Notes: a model not told the origin generated them from the letters alone. DNA of 64,000 nucleotides from Clostridia bacterium (GCA_017517815.1 JAFWYA010000014.1:62001-126000), one strand, 5' to 3'; counted from the first letter of the stretch, positions 1 to 7,816 are shown. A program made the numbers and translations.

Positions 1-18
1 CGTTTTTCGGCTTTTTTC

Positions 19-46
19 TTGCGCTTGATATAATCTGATATATAAT
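19..46 (+). promoter_or_regulatory. SigA-type promoter of the candidate RNA
   Basis: The -35 box TTGCGC (19-24) and -10 box TATAAT (41-46) are 16 bases apart. A transcript would start near 53 and reach the terminator at 205-232. No reading frame with a ribosome site follows, which points to a non-coding product. Confidence 0.5.
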
Positions 47-52
47 ACATAT

Positions 53-232
53 GACTGAAAACCAATTACGATGGATGATGGTTTCAGACGGTTTACTCAT
101 CGATGTGTCTGTGCCTTCCTCATGCAGAAGCCACGGACGCGCGTATTCATTTCAAATTCAACTTGTTACTGATGTGTTAATTCGAGTCCAGTAAGCACCA
201 CCATAACCTCAGTCACAGGGCTGAGGTTTTTT
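53..232 (+). ncRNA. Candidate structured small RNA, about 180 nt
   Basis: The interval is bounded by a good promoter and a canonical intrinsic terminator. Between them three hairpins can be drawn: 55-87 (CTGAAAACC with GGTTTCAG), 105-140 (two stacked helices of 9 and 4 pairs, including GU pairs) and 166-194 (TTACTG with CAGTAA). No open frame of useful size with a Shine-Dalgarno lies inside. The length would suit 6S RNA or another housekeeping RNA, but I could not match it to a known family. The following gene has its own promoter at 302-330, so this does not look like a riboswitch leader. Confidence 0.4.
205..232 (+). terminator. Intrinsic terminator of the candidate RNA
   Basis: An 8-bp stem AACCTCAG (205-212) / CTGAGGTT (221-228) is followed by a T tract. 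Confidence 0.75.
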
Positions 233-301
233 CTTTCCCAACAGAGAGGTATGTTCATACGTCCGGATGGAACCATGATGCCTATCTTTCCACATTGCGT
301 C

Positions 302-330
302 TTGATTCGCCATGATAACAGTGATAAAAT
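302..330 (+). promoter_or_regulatory. Promoter of the 31-residue peptide gene
   Basis: TTGATT (302-307) and TAAAAT (325-330) are separated by 17 bases. The transcript would begin near 337, giving a leader of about 88 nt. Confidence 0.55.
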
Positions 331-424
331 AATGCATATCAAAACCATAATCCAAGCAGAGCGTCCTGATACTCGCGCAAAGCAGCCTCTGCAGCATCAT
401 ACCGCTTTAAAGGAGGATGTATCT

Positions 425-520
425 ATGGGCCCTGGAATCTCCACCAAGTATGCAAAAATCGTATTTTCCGTCATGGCCGTCCTGGTCATCATTGCAGCTG
501 TAGTGGCTCTGACCCGCTGA
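425..520 (+). CDS. 31-residue single-span membrane peptide
   Basis: The ATG at 425 lies just downstream of a strong AAGGAGG (412-418), so I prefer it to the longer open frame starting at 251. The peptide has a short polar N-terminus with Lys9 and Lys11. One hydrophobic helix follows (about residues 12-28: IVFSVMAVLVIIAAVVALT), and the chain ends in Arg. It has its own promoter (302-330) and terminator (536-570), so it is monocistronic. Such peptides often act on membrane complexes, but nothing here shows a partner. Function unknown. Confidence 0.65.
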   Translation: MGPGISTKYAKIVFSVMAVLVIIAAVVALTR

Positions 521-535
521 GCGCAATCCGCATTC

Positions 536-570
536 AACCGCCTGCTCCGTCATGGATCAGGCGGTTTTTG
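536..570 (+). terminator. Terminator after the small membrane peptide
   Basis: AACCGCCTG (536-544) pairs with CAGGCGGTT (558-566), followed by T residues. Confidence 0.8.
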
Positions 571-597
571 TATTTTCTTCAACCGCTTACTTTTGCA

Positions 598-626
598 TTG
601 AAAAAACCTCGCTCGCGCGATATACT
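598..626 (+). promoter_or_regulatory. Promoter of the GH38 operon
   Basis: TTGAAA (598-603) and TATACT (621-626) are 17 bases apart, 38 bases upstream of the GH38 start codon. No obvious operator palindrome is visible. Confidence 0.65.
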
Positions 627-664
627 TGAAAAAACAAAAAAATCCATATCAAGGAGCCTGACAA

Positions 665-3058
665 ATGAAGTTTTACCTCATTCATCACGCCCATACCGAC
701 ATTGGATATACCGACCGGCAGGAGAAGATCGGCTGGAACCACGTCAAATATTTGGAAAGTGTTGTCGACATCCTGCGAGCTGCCCGTACCCGGCCCGAAT
801 GGCAGGGCTTTTGCTGGAACGTGGAATCCTTCTGGATGCTGGAGCAGTTTCTCAGCCGCTCCAAGCCTGCATATATCGCCGACTTCTGGCAGTTTGTGAA
901 GGAAGGCAGCATCGGCCTGTCCGGCAGTTATTTAAACGGCAGCGACCTCACCGATGCACTCATATTGAAGGAAACGCTTGAGCGCTGCACGCAGCTGGCG
1001 CGCGAAAACGGCGCGTCGCTGGAAAACGCCATGACCGCCGATATCAACGGCTATGCCTGGGGCTATGTATCCCTCATGGCGGATGCAGGCGTAAAGCGGC
1101 TTTTGTCCGCCGTGCACACCCACCATGGCTACCATGTGGCCGGCAAAAAGCAATCTCCCTTCTACTGGGAAGGGCCGGACGGCAAGCGCCTGCTGGTGTG
1201 GCAGAGCGAGCACTATCATCTGGGCAACGAAATCAACCTCCACCAGCTGTCCGGCCAGTATGGCTACATGATTCAGGACGGCCTGCCCAACACCGGGCTT
1301 TCCAATGAGCAGCTCACGTGCCGCCGCCTGTTTGCCTATGCCGCACAGCTTGAGGCGGATGGGTATCCCTACGATTTCTGCCCTATTCTGGTTTCGGGCC
1401 TGTGCACCGACAACTCGCCTCCCGGCCCGGCCATCATTGAATTTGTGCACCGCTGGAACCGCGAACACGGCCAGCAGATCCAGCTGGAAATGACCACGCT
1501 GGACCGCTTTTTCACCGAGGTGGAGAAGCACGCTGATACCATCCCCACCTACCGCGGTGATTGGACCGACTGGTGGGCCGACGGTACCTGCTCCACGCCG
1601 GGTACCGTGACGCACTATCGCGAGGCTGTGCGCAAGTATCACATCTGCCGCACGCTCGACCCGGACTATGCCATTGTGTCCCGCGAGCTGATGGATGCCG
1701 CATGCCGCGACCTGATGATCTATGCCGAGCATACCTGGGGTTTTTCCTCCAGCATCGCCGAACCCGCGCATCCGCAGGTGAATGTGCTGGATATGCGCAA
1801 AACCCTCTATGCCGCGCGGGCGCATGAGTCCGTCAGCCTTTGCGTGGACGCGTTGTGCGAGCACTACGGCGAAACCGCCATGGTGCTGTGGAAGGACTAT
1901 CGTCTGCATGTGGTCAACCCCAACCCTGTACCAGTGACCACCGTTGCCCGCACCGAGCTGGAAATTCTGTTCAGCCACAAGCGCTTCCGCCTTGTGCGCG
2001 AGGATACCGGCGAGGAAGTCCCTTGCCAGATCTCCAATGTCGCCCGCGGCAAGCAGTTCAATGTGCTGATTTCCCTCAAGCCCCTCGAGCATGTCGCCCT
2101 GCGCGTGGAGGAGCTGCCTGCCCCGCCTGCGCCCATGATCGGCCTGTACTGCGATTACGGCGCTGACGGCGTGCGCGACTTTGCCTTCGACCGTCTGGCT
2201 GATCCCGACTGGGCCTGCACGCCGTTTGAGCTGATCACGCCCTTCATGCACGTGCGCTATGAGATCGGCAGGGGCATCACCTCCATCTTTGACCGCAAGC
2301 GCGGCTGCGAGCTGATCACCACCCCGGATGAAACCGCCTTTGCGCCCATTTACGAAGTCACGCCCATCCGCACCGACGCCTGCACCGAGCGCCGCCGCAT
2401 GGGCCGCAACCGCAAAGCCCTGCACACCCAGCGCGACTTCGGCCGCCTGACCGATGTGCAGGTGACGGACTTCGGCCCCGTGATGAGCCGCGTGGTGCTT
2501 ACCTACGACGTGAAGGGCAGCAAATCCACCGAACTGATCCTGACCGCCTACCGTCACGTTCCCCGGCTGGACGTGGACTACCGCCTGCACAAGGAAAGCT
2601 GTCTGGAGCCCGAAAACGTCTATCTGGCGCTGCCCTTCAGCCGCCCGGATGCGGTGCTGTACGCCGACAAGACCGGCTGCATCTTCCGCCCGCGCCTCGA
2701 CCAGCTGCCCGGCTCCTGCGCTGATTACTATGAAACCCAGAACGCCATCATGTGGCAGCAGCCCGACGCCGCCGTCATGGTGGAGCTGACCGACGCGCCC
2801 ATGATCAGCATGGGCACGCTGTTGCCCCATGACATCCGCCTTGCGGGCGACCCCGCGCAAACCAACACCGACGCCGTGTATTCCTGGGTGATGAACAACT
2901 TCTGGGAAACCAACTTCAAAGCGTCCCTCGGCGGGTTCTACCAGTTCCATTACGCCCTGCGCCTGATGGACGAGCGCGACCCCGAAGGCTGCTTCGCCGC
3001 CGCCCGCGCAGACAACACCGGCGTATTGTGCTTTACCTCCTTTGATGTGGATATGTAA
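665..3058 (+). CDS. GH38-type alpha-mannosidase-like glycoside hydrolase
   Basis: 797 residues. The N-terminus carries the metal-binding HAHTDIGYT signature (residues 8-16) typical of the GH38 alpha-mannosidase catalytic domain. ADINGYAWGY near residue 124 contains the likely nucleophile Asp. The C-terminal half is rich in beta-type sequence, as in the GH38 C-terminal domains. No signal peptide is present, so the enzyme should act in the cytoplasm on imported oligosaccharides. The ATG at 665 follows AAGGAG at 651. It is the first gene of an operon with a cellulase-like hydrolase and an acetamidase-family protein. Family assignment is firm. The exact substrate is not, because GH38 members also cleave unusual linkages. 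Confidence 0.85.
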   Translation: MKFYLIHHAHTDIGYTDRQEKIGWNHVKYLESVVDILRAARTRPEWQGFCWNVESFWMLEQFLSRSKPAYIADFWQFVKEGSIGLSGSYLNGSDLTDALILKETLERCTQLARENGASLENAMTADINGYAWGYVSLMADAGVKRLLSAVHTHHGYHVAGKKQSPFYWEGPDGKRLLVWQSEHYHLGNEINLHQLSGQYGYMIQDGLPNTGLSNEQLTCRRLFAYAAQLEADGYPYDFCPILVSGLCTDNSPPGPAIIEFVHRWNREHGQQIQLEMTTLDRFFTEVEKHADTIPTYRGDWTDWWADGTCSTPGTVTHYREAVRKYHICRTLDPDYAIVSRELMDAACRDLMIYAEHTWGFSSSIAEPAHPQVNVLDMRKTLYAARAHESVSLCVDALCEHYGETAMVLWKDYRLHVVNPNPVPVTTVARTELEILFSHKRFRLVREDTGEEVPCQISNVARGKQFNVLISLKPLEHVALRVEELPAPPAPMIGLYCDYGADGVRDFAFDRLADPDWACTPFELITPFMHVRYEIGRGITSIFDRKRGCELITTPDETAFAPIYEVTPIRTDACTERRRMGRNRKALHTQRDFGRLTDVQVTDFGPVMSRVVLTYDVKGSKSTELILTAYRHVPRLDVDYRLHKESCLEPENVYLALPFSRPDAVLYADKTGCIFRPRLDQLPGSCADYYETQNAIMWQQPDAAVMVELTDAPMISMGTLLPHDIRLAGDPAQTNTDAVYSWVMNNFWETNFKASLGGFYQFHYALRLMDERDPEGCFAAARADNTGVLCFTSFDVDM

Positions 3059-3077
3059 AGAAAGGAAGTGCCGTTTT

Positions 3078-4298
3078 ATGAAGATCACTGATGTCAAACA
3101 GCCTCTTGCCATCACCATGTGGGACTCCTCCTGGCTTCGCAGGCGTTACGCCGGCGGCGGCTTTGAAAGCTTTGATCAGGCGCTGGATGAACTGAAGGAG
3201 CGCGGCTACAATGCCGTTCGCATTGATGCTTTCCCGCACATGGTGGCCAACGCGCCCGACGGCACCAATGCCGACCGCTTTCTGGACGTGCCGGGCGTCA
3301 GCCATCACAAATACGGCTTTGCCCAGTGGGGCAACCAGTGGACGGTGTACGTCTACCCCCGCCGCGATCTGGTGGACTTTATCCGCAAGGCGAAGCAGCG
3401 CGGCATTTATGTAGCGCTGTCCACATGGCTTAAGCCCACGTGGGAGCACCGCAACGAGCTGGTGGAAGGGCCGGAGGGCCTCATCCGCGTGTGGCACGAA
3501 ACGCTGTGCTTCCTGCAGGAAAACGACTGTCTGGACAACATCCTCTACGTTGACGTGCACAACGAAATCCCCCGCGGCGCAGTGAACACCTGGCTGGCCC
3601 AGCAGCTTAACTGCATGAAGCTGCCCGTCGCTCCCCACGGTTACAACGACCGGCAGAAAACCTTCTACCGCACCTATTTCCATCAGGTGCTGAGCACGCT
3701 TAAACAGCGCTGGCCGGATCTCAGCTTCACCGCCAGCTACGAGCTGGATATTTTCCTGTCCGATGCAAAGGAATGGGATTTCCGCGATTTCGATCTGCTG
3801 GACGTGCATGTGTGGGCGCAGATGGCTCCCCTGGGCTTCCTCGAGGGTACCGGCTACGACGAAAACATCCGCCGTTTCGGCGACCCTGACCGCTTCTACC
3901 TCAACGCCGCCATGAACGGCTACACCGGCAGCATCAAGGCCATGGCGGGCGACTTCCATTTTGAAAGCGTGAACGCGGCCATTCAGCAGTCGTGGCAAAG
4001 CAACCGCACCCAGCTGGTGGAATGGCTGGACGAGCAGATGCAAACCATTGCCCGCATCGGCCGTGAAGCCGGCATTCCCGTCGGCAACACCGAGGGCTGG
4101 GGCAGCGTGTTCTGGCTGGAGCATCCCATGCTTGAGTGGGATATGGTGAAGGACGCGGGCCTGACCGCCGCAAAGTTTGGCGCAAAGCATGGCTATGCGT
4201 TCAACTGTCAGTCCAACTTCTGCGAGCCGCAGTATCTGCGCCTGTGGCGCGACGTGGATTATCACCGCGAAGTGACCCGTACCATAAGGGGGCTCTGA
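3078..4298 (+). CDS. Cellulase-like (GH5-clan) TIM-barrel hydrolase
   Basis: 406 residues, starting at the ATG (3078) spaced from AAAGGAAG; an earlier in-frame ATG at 3042 lacks a ribosome site. The sequence resembles the cellulase-like family related to GH5: MWDSSWLRR at the start, ERGYNAVRID, YPRRDLVDFIRKAKQRGIYVALSTWLKPTW, and DVHNEIP, whose NE pair sits where the acid/base of clan GH-A enzymes is found. NTEGWGS near residue 345 may hold the nucleophile Glu. No signal peptide is seen. The gene follows GH38 by 19 bases and precedes the amidase by one base, so the three products likely process one intracellular substrate. Confidence 0.7.
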   Translation: MKITDVKQPLAITMWDSSWLRRRYAGGGFESFDQALDELKERGYNAVRIDAFPHMVANAPDGTNADRFLDVPGVSHHKYGFAQWGNQWTVYVYPRRDLVDFIRKAKQRGIYVALSTWLKPTWEHRNELVEGPEGLIRVWHETLCFLQENDCLDNILYVDVHNEIPRGAVNTWLAQQLNCMKLPVAPHGYNDRQKTFYRTYFHQVLSTLKQRWPDLSFTASYELDIFLSDAKEWDFRDFDLLDVHVWAQMAPLGFLEGTGYDENIRRFGDPDRFYLNAAMNGYTGSIKAMAGDFHFESVNAAIQQSWQSNRTQLVEWLDEQMQTIARIGREAGIPVGNTEGWGSVFWLEHPMLEWDMVKDAGLTAAKFGAKHGYAFNCQSNFCEPQYLRLWRDVDYHREVTRTIRGL

Positions 4299-4299
4299 T

Positions 4300-5199
4300 A
4301 TGCTGACCATCAAACGCGACACTGCCGTATACGCCATGTCGCCCGACAACGCGCCTGTTGCGCGCATTCAAAGCCGCGAAACGCTTGTGTTTGAAACCGC
4401 CGACTGCTTCGGTGGGCAGATCGCCTGCGAGGCCGACCGCATGGGCGCGCTGGACTGGTCGCGCATCAACCCGGCCACCGGCCCGGTATTTGTGGAGGGT
4501 GCGCAGCCCGGCGATACCCTGAAGGTGGAAATCCTCAAAATCGATCTTGCGGCACAGGCTGCCATGGTGGAAGCGCCCGGCGAGGGCATCACCGGGCTGG
4601 AAGCCGCTGCCGAAGTCACGAAGATCCTGCCCATCCAAAACGGCATGGCCGTATTCAACGACCGCATTTCCCTGCCTGTGCGCCCCATGATCGGCGTCAT
4701 CGGCACCGCCCCGGCAGATGAGAGCATCGCCACGGGCACTCCGTCCTTTCATGGCGGCAACATGGACTGCAAGCGCATCGGCGAGGGTGCAGCGCTGTAT
4801 CTGCCCGTGAATGTCGAAGGCGCGCTGCTGGCCATGGGCGACCTGCACGCCGTGATGGGCGACGGCGAGGTATGCGTGTGCGGTGCAGAGATTGCAGGCG
4901 CAGTTACTGTGCGCGTGAGCGTCATCAAGGGTCAGCCGCTGCCGCTTCCGTTCCTGACGACAGATAAGCACGCCATGGCCATCTATTCCGCCGAAGGGCT
5001 GGATGCTGCGGCCCAGGGCGCAGCGCTGCGCATGCGCGCGTTCCTGATTGATCAGGCCAAGCTGCCCGCCCATGAGGCCGGAATGCTTTTGAGCCTTTCG
5101 GGCGACCTGCGCATCTGCCAGGCAGTCGACCCCAACAAAACCTGCCGCATGGAACTTCCACTGGATGTGCTTGAAAGCTGCGGATACCGTTTCCCATAA
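4300..5199 (+). CDS. Acetamidase/formamidase family protein
   Basis: 299 residues. FmdA/AmdA-family motifs are clear: GALDWSRINPATGPVFVEGAQPGDTLKVEIL, PSFHGGNMDCKRIGEGAALYLPVNVEGALL and GDLHAVMGDGEV. Characterised members are metal-dependent amidases releasing ammonia from formamide or acetamide. Here the gene is translationally coupled (one-base gap) to two glycoside hydrolases. That suggests, by inference only, deacylation of an N-acyl sugar or of another glycan-derived amide. A strong terminator at 5206-5236 closes the operon. Confidence 0.8.
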   Translation: MLTIKRDTAVYAMSPDNAPVARIQSRETLVFETADCFGGQIACEADRMGALDWSRINPATGPVFVEGAQPGDTLKVEILKIDLAAQAAMVEAPGEGITGLEAAAEVTKILPIQNGMAVFNDRISLPVRPMIGVIGTAPADESIATGTPSFHGGNMDCKRIGEGAALYLPVNVEGALLAMGDLHAVMGDGEVCVCGAEIAGAVTVRVSVIKGQPLPLPFLTTDKHAMAIYSAEGLDAAAQGAALRMRAFLIDQAKLPAHEAGMLLSLSGDLRICQAVDPNKTCRMELPLDVLESCGYRFP

Positions 5200-5205
5200 G
5201 CAACG

Positions 5206-5236
5206 AAAAAAGCCTCTCCTTGCGGAGAGGTTTTTT
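5206..5236. terminator. Bidirectional terminator between amidase and xylanase
   Basis: CCTCTCC (5213-5219) pairs with GGAGAGG (5224-5230), with A and T runs on the two sides. It serves both convergent genes. Confidence 0.85.
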
Positions 5237-5241
5237 CATTG

Positions 5242-6465
5242 TTATCCCAGCACGATCTCCCTGCTGCCGCCATCCCTGCCAAGCACAAAGCCGGCTTCCT
5301 TTCCATCGCAAGCAAGCGCATACTGGCCGCGGAAACCCTCCACGGTGAGCACGCCGTTCTCGTCGGTCATAGCGTCCAGCGAGGTGTGCCAGTCGTGCAG
5401 AATGCGCTGGCGGATGGCCTCGTAGGCGGGCTTGCGGCTGCCGTCGCGGCGCAGGAAGCCCGAGGGCGCGCCCAGCCATTCGCCGTCGTTGAAATCCCAG
5501 GTGGTGAAGGCCTCCACCTGCGGATGGGCAAACAGAATGTCCAGCATCGTCAGCACATCCCGGGCCTGACGGTCCTCACCCTCGGGTGTGGTGGGCCACT
5601 GAGGTACCTGCCAGTCGTTGAGATCCACGATGTGCGGGGGCATCAGGTCGCCGGAAACAAAAGTATTCTCGGTAAAGTGCATGGGCATGCCGAAGGAGGC
5701 GAAGCGATCCAGCACCTCATACAGCTTGTCCACACCCCAGAAGCCCTGATGCTGATGCGACTGAATGCCGATCACATCGATGGGCACGCCTGCCGCCAGA
5801 CAGTCCTCGATCAGCTGACGGTAGCTTTCGCTGGTGTTGAAGTCGTTGATAAGCAGCGTTGCAGCCGGATCCATCTGTTTGGCCATGTCAAACACAGCCT
5901 TCACCAGCGACACACGGCCCATCTTCTGGCACAGACGGGTGATTGCGTTGTCTTCTTTTTCAAAAACGGGCATGATGACCACTTCGTTGATCACGTCCCA
6001 CAGGGTGATGGGGCCGCTGAAGGCGCTGATCTCGCGGCGGATGCGTGAAAGCTGGTTTTCAAGCACCTCTTCGTCGGTCTTGTCCAGCAGCCACAACGCC
6101 GACGCAGTATGCCAGCACAGGGGATGACCCTTCACCGTAAAGCCCTTCTCCTTCAGGAACTTTGCGGCACGCAGGGTCTTTTCCTCCATGGTAACGCCCT
6201 CTTTGGGCTCGTAGCGCCCCTGATAGAAGGGCAGCGTACCGTAATTGAAAACCTCGCTCCATGCCTGCCAGTATTTTTCAAAACGTTCCCGCTCCTGCGG
6301 CGGGGTGGCGGGATCCAGCAGATCCATCGTCCAGAAAACGCCGGTGCCGAACAAAAATTCGTGCTGCTTGAGCTCCGCATGCACTTTGCGCCCGGGCATG
6401 GGGTTGCCCTGCGCGTCCTTCAAAACGATCTGACAGGCCGACTTTCTGTGCTGCCACTTATCCAT
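5242..6465 (-). CDS. GH10 endo-beta-1,4-xylanase
   Basis: 407 residues with the GH10 barrel signatures KGHPLCWH (112-119), LWDVINE with the acid/base Glu161, IGIQSHQHQ, and FTENT with probable nucleophile Glu266. The C-terminus has TTWDFNDGEWLGAPSGFLRRDGSRKPAYEAI, the usual GH10 ending. A beta-rich N-terminal stretch (about 1-40, CQIVLKDAQGNPMPGRKVHAE) resembles the short N-terminal module of some GH10 proteins. There is no signal peptide, so it probably acts on imported xylo-oligosaccharides. The ATG follows AAAGGAGG with 7-base spacing. Confidence 0.88.
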   Translation of the reverse strand: MDKWQHRKSACQIVLKDAQGNPMPGRKVHAELKQHEFLFGTGVFWTMDLLDPATPPQERERFEKYWQAWSEVFNYGTLPFYQGRYEPKEGVTMEEKTLRAAKFLKEKGFTVKGHPLCWHTASALWLLDKTDEEVLENQLSRIRREISAFSGPITLWDVINEVVIMPVFEKEDNAITRLCQKMGRVSLVKAVFDMAKQMDPAATLLINDFNTSESYRQLIEDCLAAGVPIDVIGIQSHQHQGFWGVDKLYEVLDRFASFGMPMHFTENTFVSGDLMPPHIVDLNDWQVPQWPTTPEGEDRQARDVLTMLDILFAHPQVEAFTTWDFNDGEWLGAPSGFLRRDGSRKPAYEAIRQRILHDWHTSLDAMTDENGVLTVEGFRGQYALACDGKEAGFVLGRDGGSREIVLG

Positions 6466-6543
6466 CCAAATGCCTCCTTTTCAATTGTTGCAAATCCTTG
6501 TTTCTATTTTCTCATACTTTCTTCCAGATCACAATATCCCATC

Positions 6544-6602
6544 AAAAAGCCACCCCATTTAAAAATGAGGGGAACAGCCGTCGCCCTTCATGGGGCTTTT
6601 TT
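6544..6602. other. Hairpin with flanking A/T runs in a divergent intergenic region
   Basis: AAAAAGCC-A-CCCCAT (6544-6558) can pair with ATGGGGCTTTTTT (6590-6602), with one bulged base. It looks like a bidirectional terminator, yet it lies between two divergently transcribed genes where none is needed. Confidence 0.35.
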
Positions 6603-6711
6603 CATAACTGCAGCCATTCATCGCCTGTTTTTTCAAAACGTTACAGTTTGTTCATATTTGGTGCAACAAATCATCACTTTCATTCGTCATAATAGGCAGT
6701 GAGGTGATCGC

Positions 6712-7365
6712 ATGGCGACGATTTTGATTTACGAACCCGATGAGGTACTCGCGCACAAGCTTTGCGACTCCCTGAAGAAGGAGAAGGTTCGCATCATTTG
6801 TGACTGCGGAAACGAGTCCCTCGCCACACTGGACGACGACGGCACGCCCCCCGTCATTCTTTTGGACGCGCGTCTGAAATGGACCGACTGCCGTCCGCTG
6901 CTGCAGCATTTTGAGCAGCTGGGCTGCCCCATCCTGTTTATGACGCAGAACCGCAAAATGAGCGCCCACCTGCGCGCGCTGTATGCCGGCCGCAGCGAGG
7001 TGCTCACCCTGCCCTACACGCAAAAAGCGCTTCGCGGCAAGCTGAGCCTGCTTATGGAGGAAAGTGACGCCCCGCTGGTGCTCAGGCTGGATGAAGACGA
7101 ACGCGTGGCTCATCTGGACGGGCGGCGCGTGGAACTGACCGCGCAGGAGTATGCTCTGCTGCTGGCGCTGATGGAAAAGCCTGATACTCCCGTCAGCCGC
7201 GAACAGCTTTTGCGCAAGGCGTGGGGCTATCAGTCCATGGGCGAAACCCGCACGGTGGACGTGCATGTGCAGCGTCTGCGCAAAAAGCTGGGCAGCGACT
7301 ACATTGAAACGGTCTACAAATGCGGCTACCGCCTGCAGGGGCTCACGCCCCAGTTTTCTGCCTGA
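6712..7365 (+). CDS. OmpR-family response regulator with atypical receiver
   Basis: 217 residues. The N-terminal receiver (1-115) keeps an acidic pocket at Glu8/Asp10/Glu11, the phospho-acceptor position Asp52 (ILLDARL) and Thr78 (FMT). The conserved Lys-Pro before the last strand is replaced by Leu100-Pro101, so the usual phosphorylation-switch lysine is missing. The C-terminal winged helix (about 122-212) is a normal Trans_reg_C domain (LTAQEYALLLALMEKP, SREQLLRKAWGY, RTVDVHVQRLRKKLG, GYRL). No histidine kinase is nearby. The start is fixed by GAGGTGAT upstream of 6712. Targets are unknown. Confidence 0.8.
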   Translation: MATILIYEPDEVLAHKLCDSLKKEKVRIICDCGNESLATLDDDGTPPVILLDARLKWTDCRPLLQHFEQLGCPILFMTQNRKMSAHLRALYAGRSEVLTLPYTQKALRGKLSLLMEESDAPLVLRLDEDERVAHLDGRRVELTAQEYALLLALMEKPDTPVSREQLLRKAWGYQSMGETRTVDVHVQRLRKKLGSDYIETVYKCGYRLQGLTPQFSA

Positions 7366-7374
7366 ACTGCAAAA

Positions 7375-7397
7375 GGCCCGCCTTACGGCGGGCCTTT
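7375..7397 (+). terminator. Terminator after the response regulator
   Basis: GGCCCGCC (7375-7382), loop TTAC, GGCGGGCC (7387-7394), then TTT. A near copy recurs at 7603-7625. Confidence 0.7.
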
Positions 7398-7442
7398 CAG
7401 CGTGTCGAAAAAGCTCGCCTGCGGCGATCTTTTCCGCCAGAA

Positions 7443-7570
7443 CAGGTTTTCACTGCACCTTTGGTGCGGTCGTGAAAACCTGCAAGGAAACCTTGCTGCG
7501 CAAGGTTTCCGACCTCACCGCACATGTCGCTGAGGTCGGATTGACAGTCGGAGGGCTGCGGCCCTCCGAC
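7443..7570. repeat. Cluster of four consecutive palindromes
   Basis: Four stem-loops stand head to tail: 7443-7482 (11-bp CAGGTTTTCAC stem with an inner GCACC/GGTGC helix), 7486-7510 (10-bp GGAAACCTTG stem, CTGCG loop), 7509-7539 (9-bp CCGACCTCA stem) and 7547-7570 (10-bp GTCGGAGGGC stem, TGCG loop). Nearly every base from 7443 to 7570 is paired. No ribosome site or convincing frame is present. The block is bracketed by two almost identical terminators. It could be a non-autonomous mobile palindromic element or a highly folded RNA. Confidence 0.6.
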
Positions 7571-7602
7571 ACCTCCCAATGGATTTATCAATAGTCACAA
7601 AG

Positions 7603-7625
7603 GCCCGCCTTACGGCGGGCTTTTT
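7603..7625 (+). terminator. Second copy of the GGCGGGC terminator
   Basis: GCCCGCC (7603-7609), loop TTAC, GGCGGGC (7614-7620), then five T. It repeats the hairpin at 7375-7394, including the loop and the preceding CAAAGG-like context. Confidence 0.7.
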
Positions 7626-7684
7626 GCATATTCTTTTTCTCAGCGGGACACACTGCCTGCATCACCCATAAAGGAGGCAGCAGC

Positions 7685-7816
7685 ATGAAACCCAAAAAGC
7701 CTGTTTGCGACATGGCGCACATTGCCGACCGCGAGGCTAGCACCGACGTGCTGGGCAGCTACACCGGTACCGGCAAGGATGGCGATACGCCCGTACAGGA
7801 CGCCGACGACCTTTAG
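7685..7816 (+). CDS. Small acidic hypothetical protein, 43 residues
   Basis: The ATG at 7685 is preceded by AAAGGAGG (7669-7676), a strong ribosome site. The product begins MKPKKPVCDMAHIADREAS and ends VLGSYTGTGKDGDTPVQDADDL. The pattern GSYTG...PVQDADDL is, from memory, seen in short uncharacterised Clostridia proteins; I cannot verify that here. It is soluble, acidic at the C-terminus, with one Cys. Its stop codon overlaps the stop of the convergent ROK gene by four bases. Function unknown. Confidence 0.6.
   Translation: MKPKKPVCDMAHIADREASTDVLGSYTGTGKDGDTPVQDADDL

Noticed and set aside
179..203. ATTCGAGTCC...CACCACCA resembling the 3' end of a tRNA or tmRNA
   Set aside because: The five bases on each side of the would-be T loop do not pair, and no matching acceptor strand is found upstream.
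251..520. 89-residue version of the small membrane peptide
   Set aside because: The upstream 58 codons overlap the promoter of the gene and lack a ribosome site. The strong AAGGAGG selects the ATG at 425.
932..3118. 728-residue open frame opposite the GH38 gene
   Set aside because: It lies entirely over a gene with clear family motifs and has biased His/Gly/Val/Ala composition typical of GC-rich antisense frames. No ribosome site fits.
7443..7570. Palindrome cluster as a CRISPR array
   Set aside because: The four stems differ in sequence and there are no spacers of equal length or repeated units.
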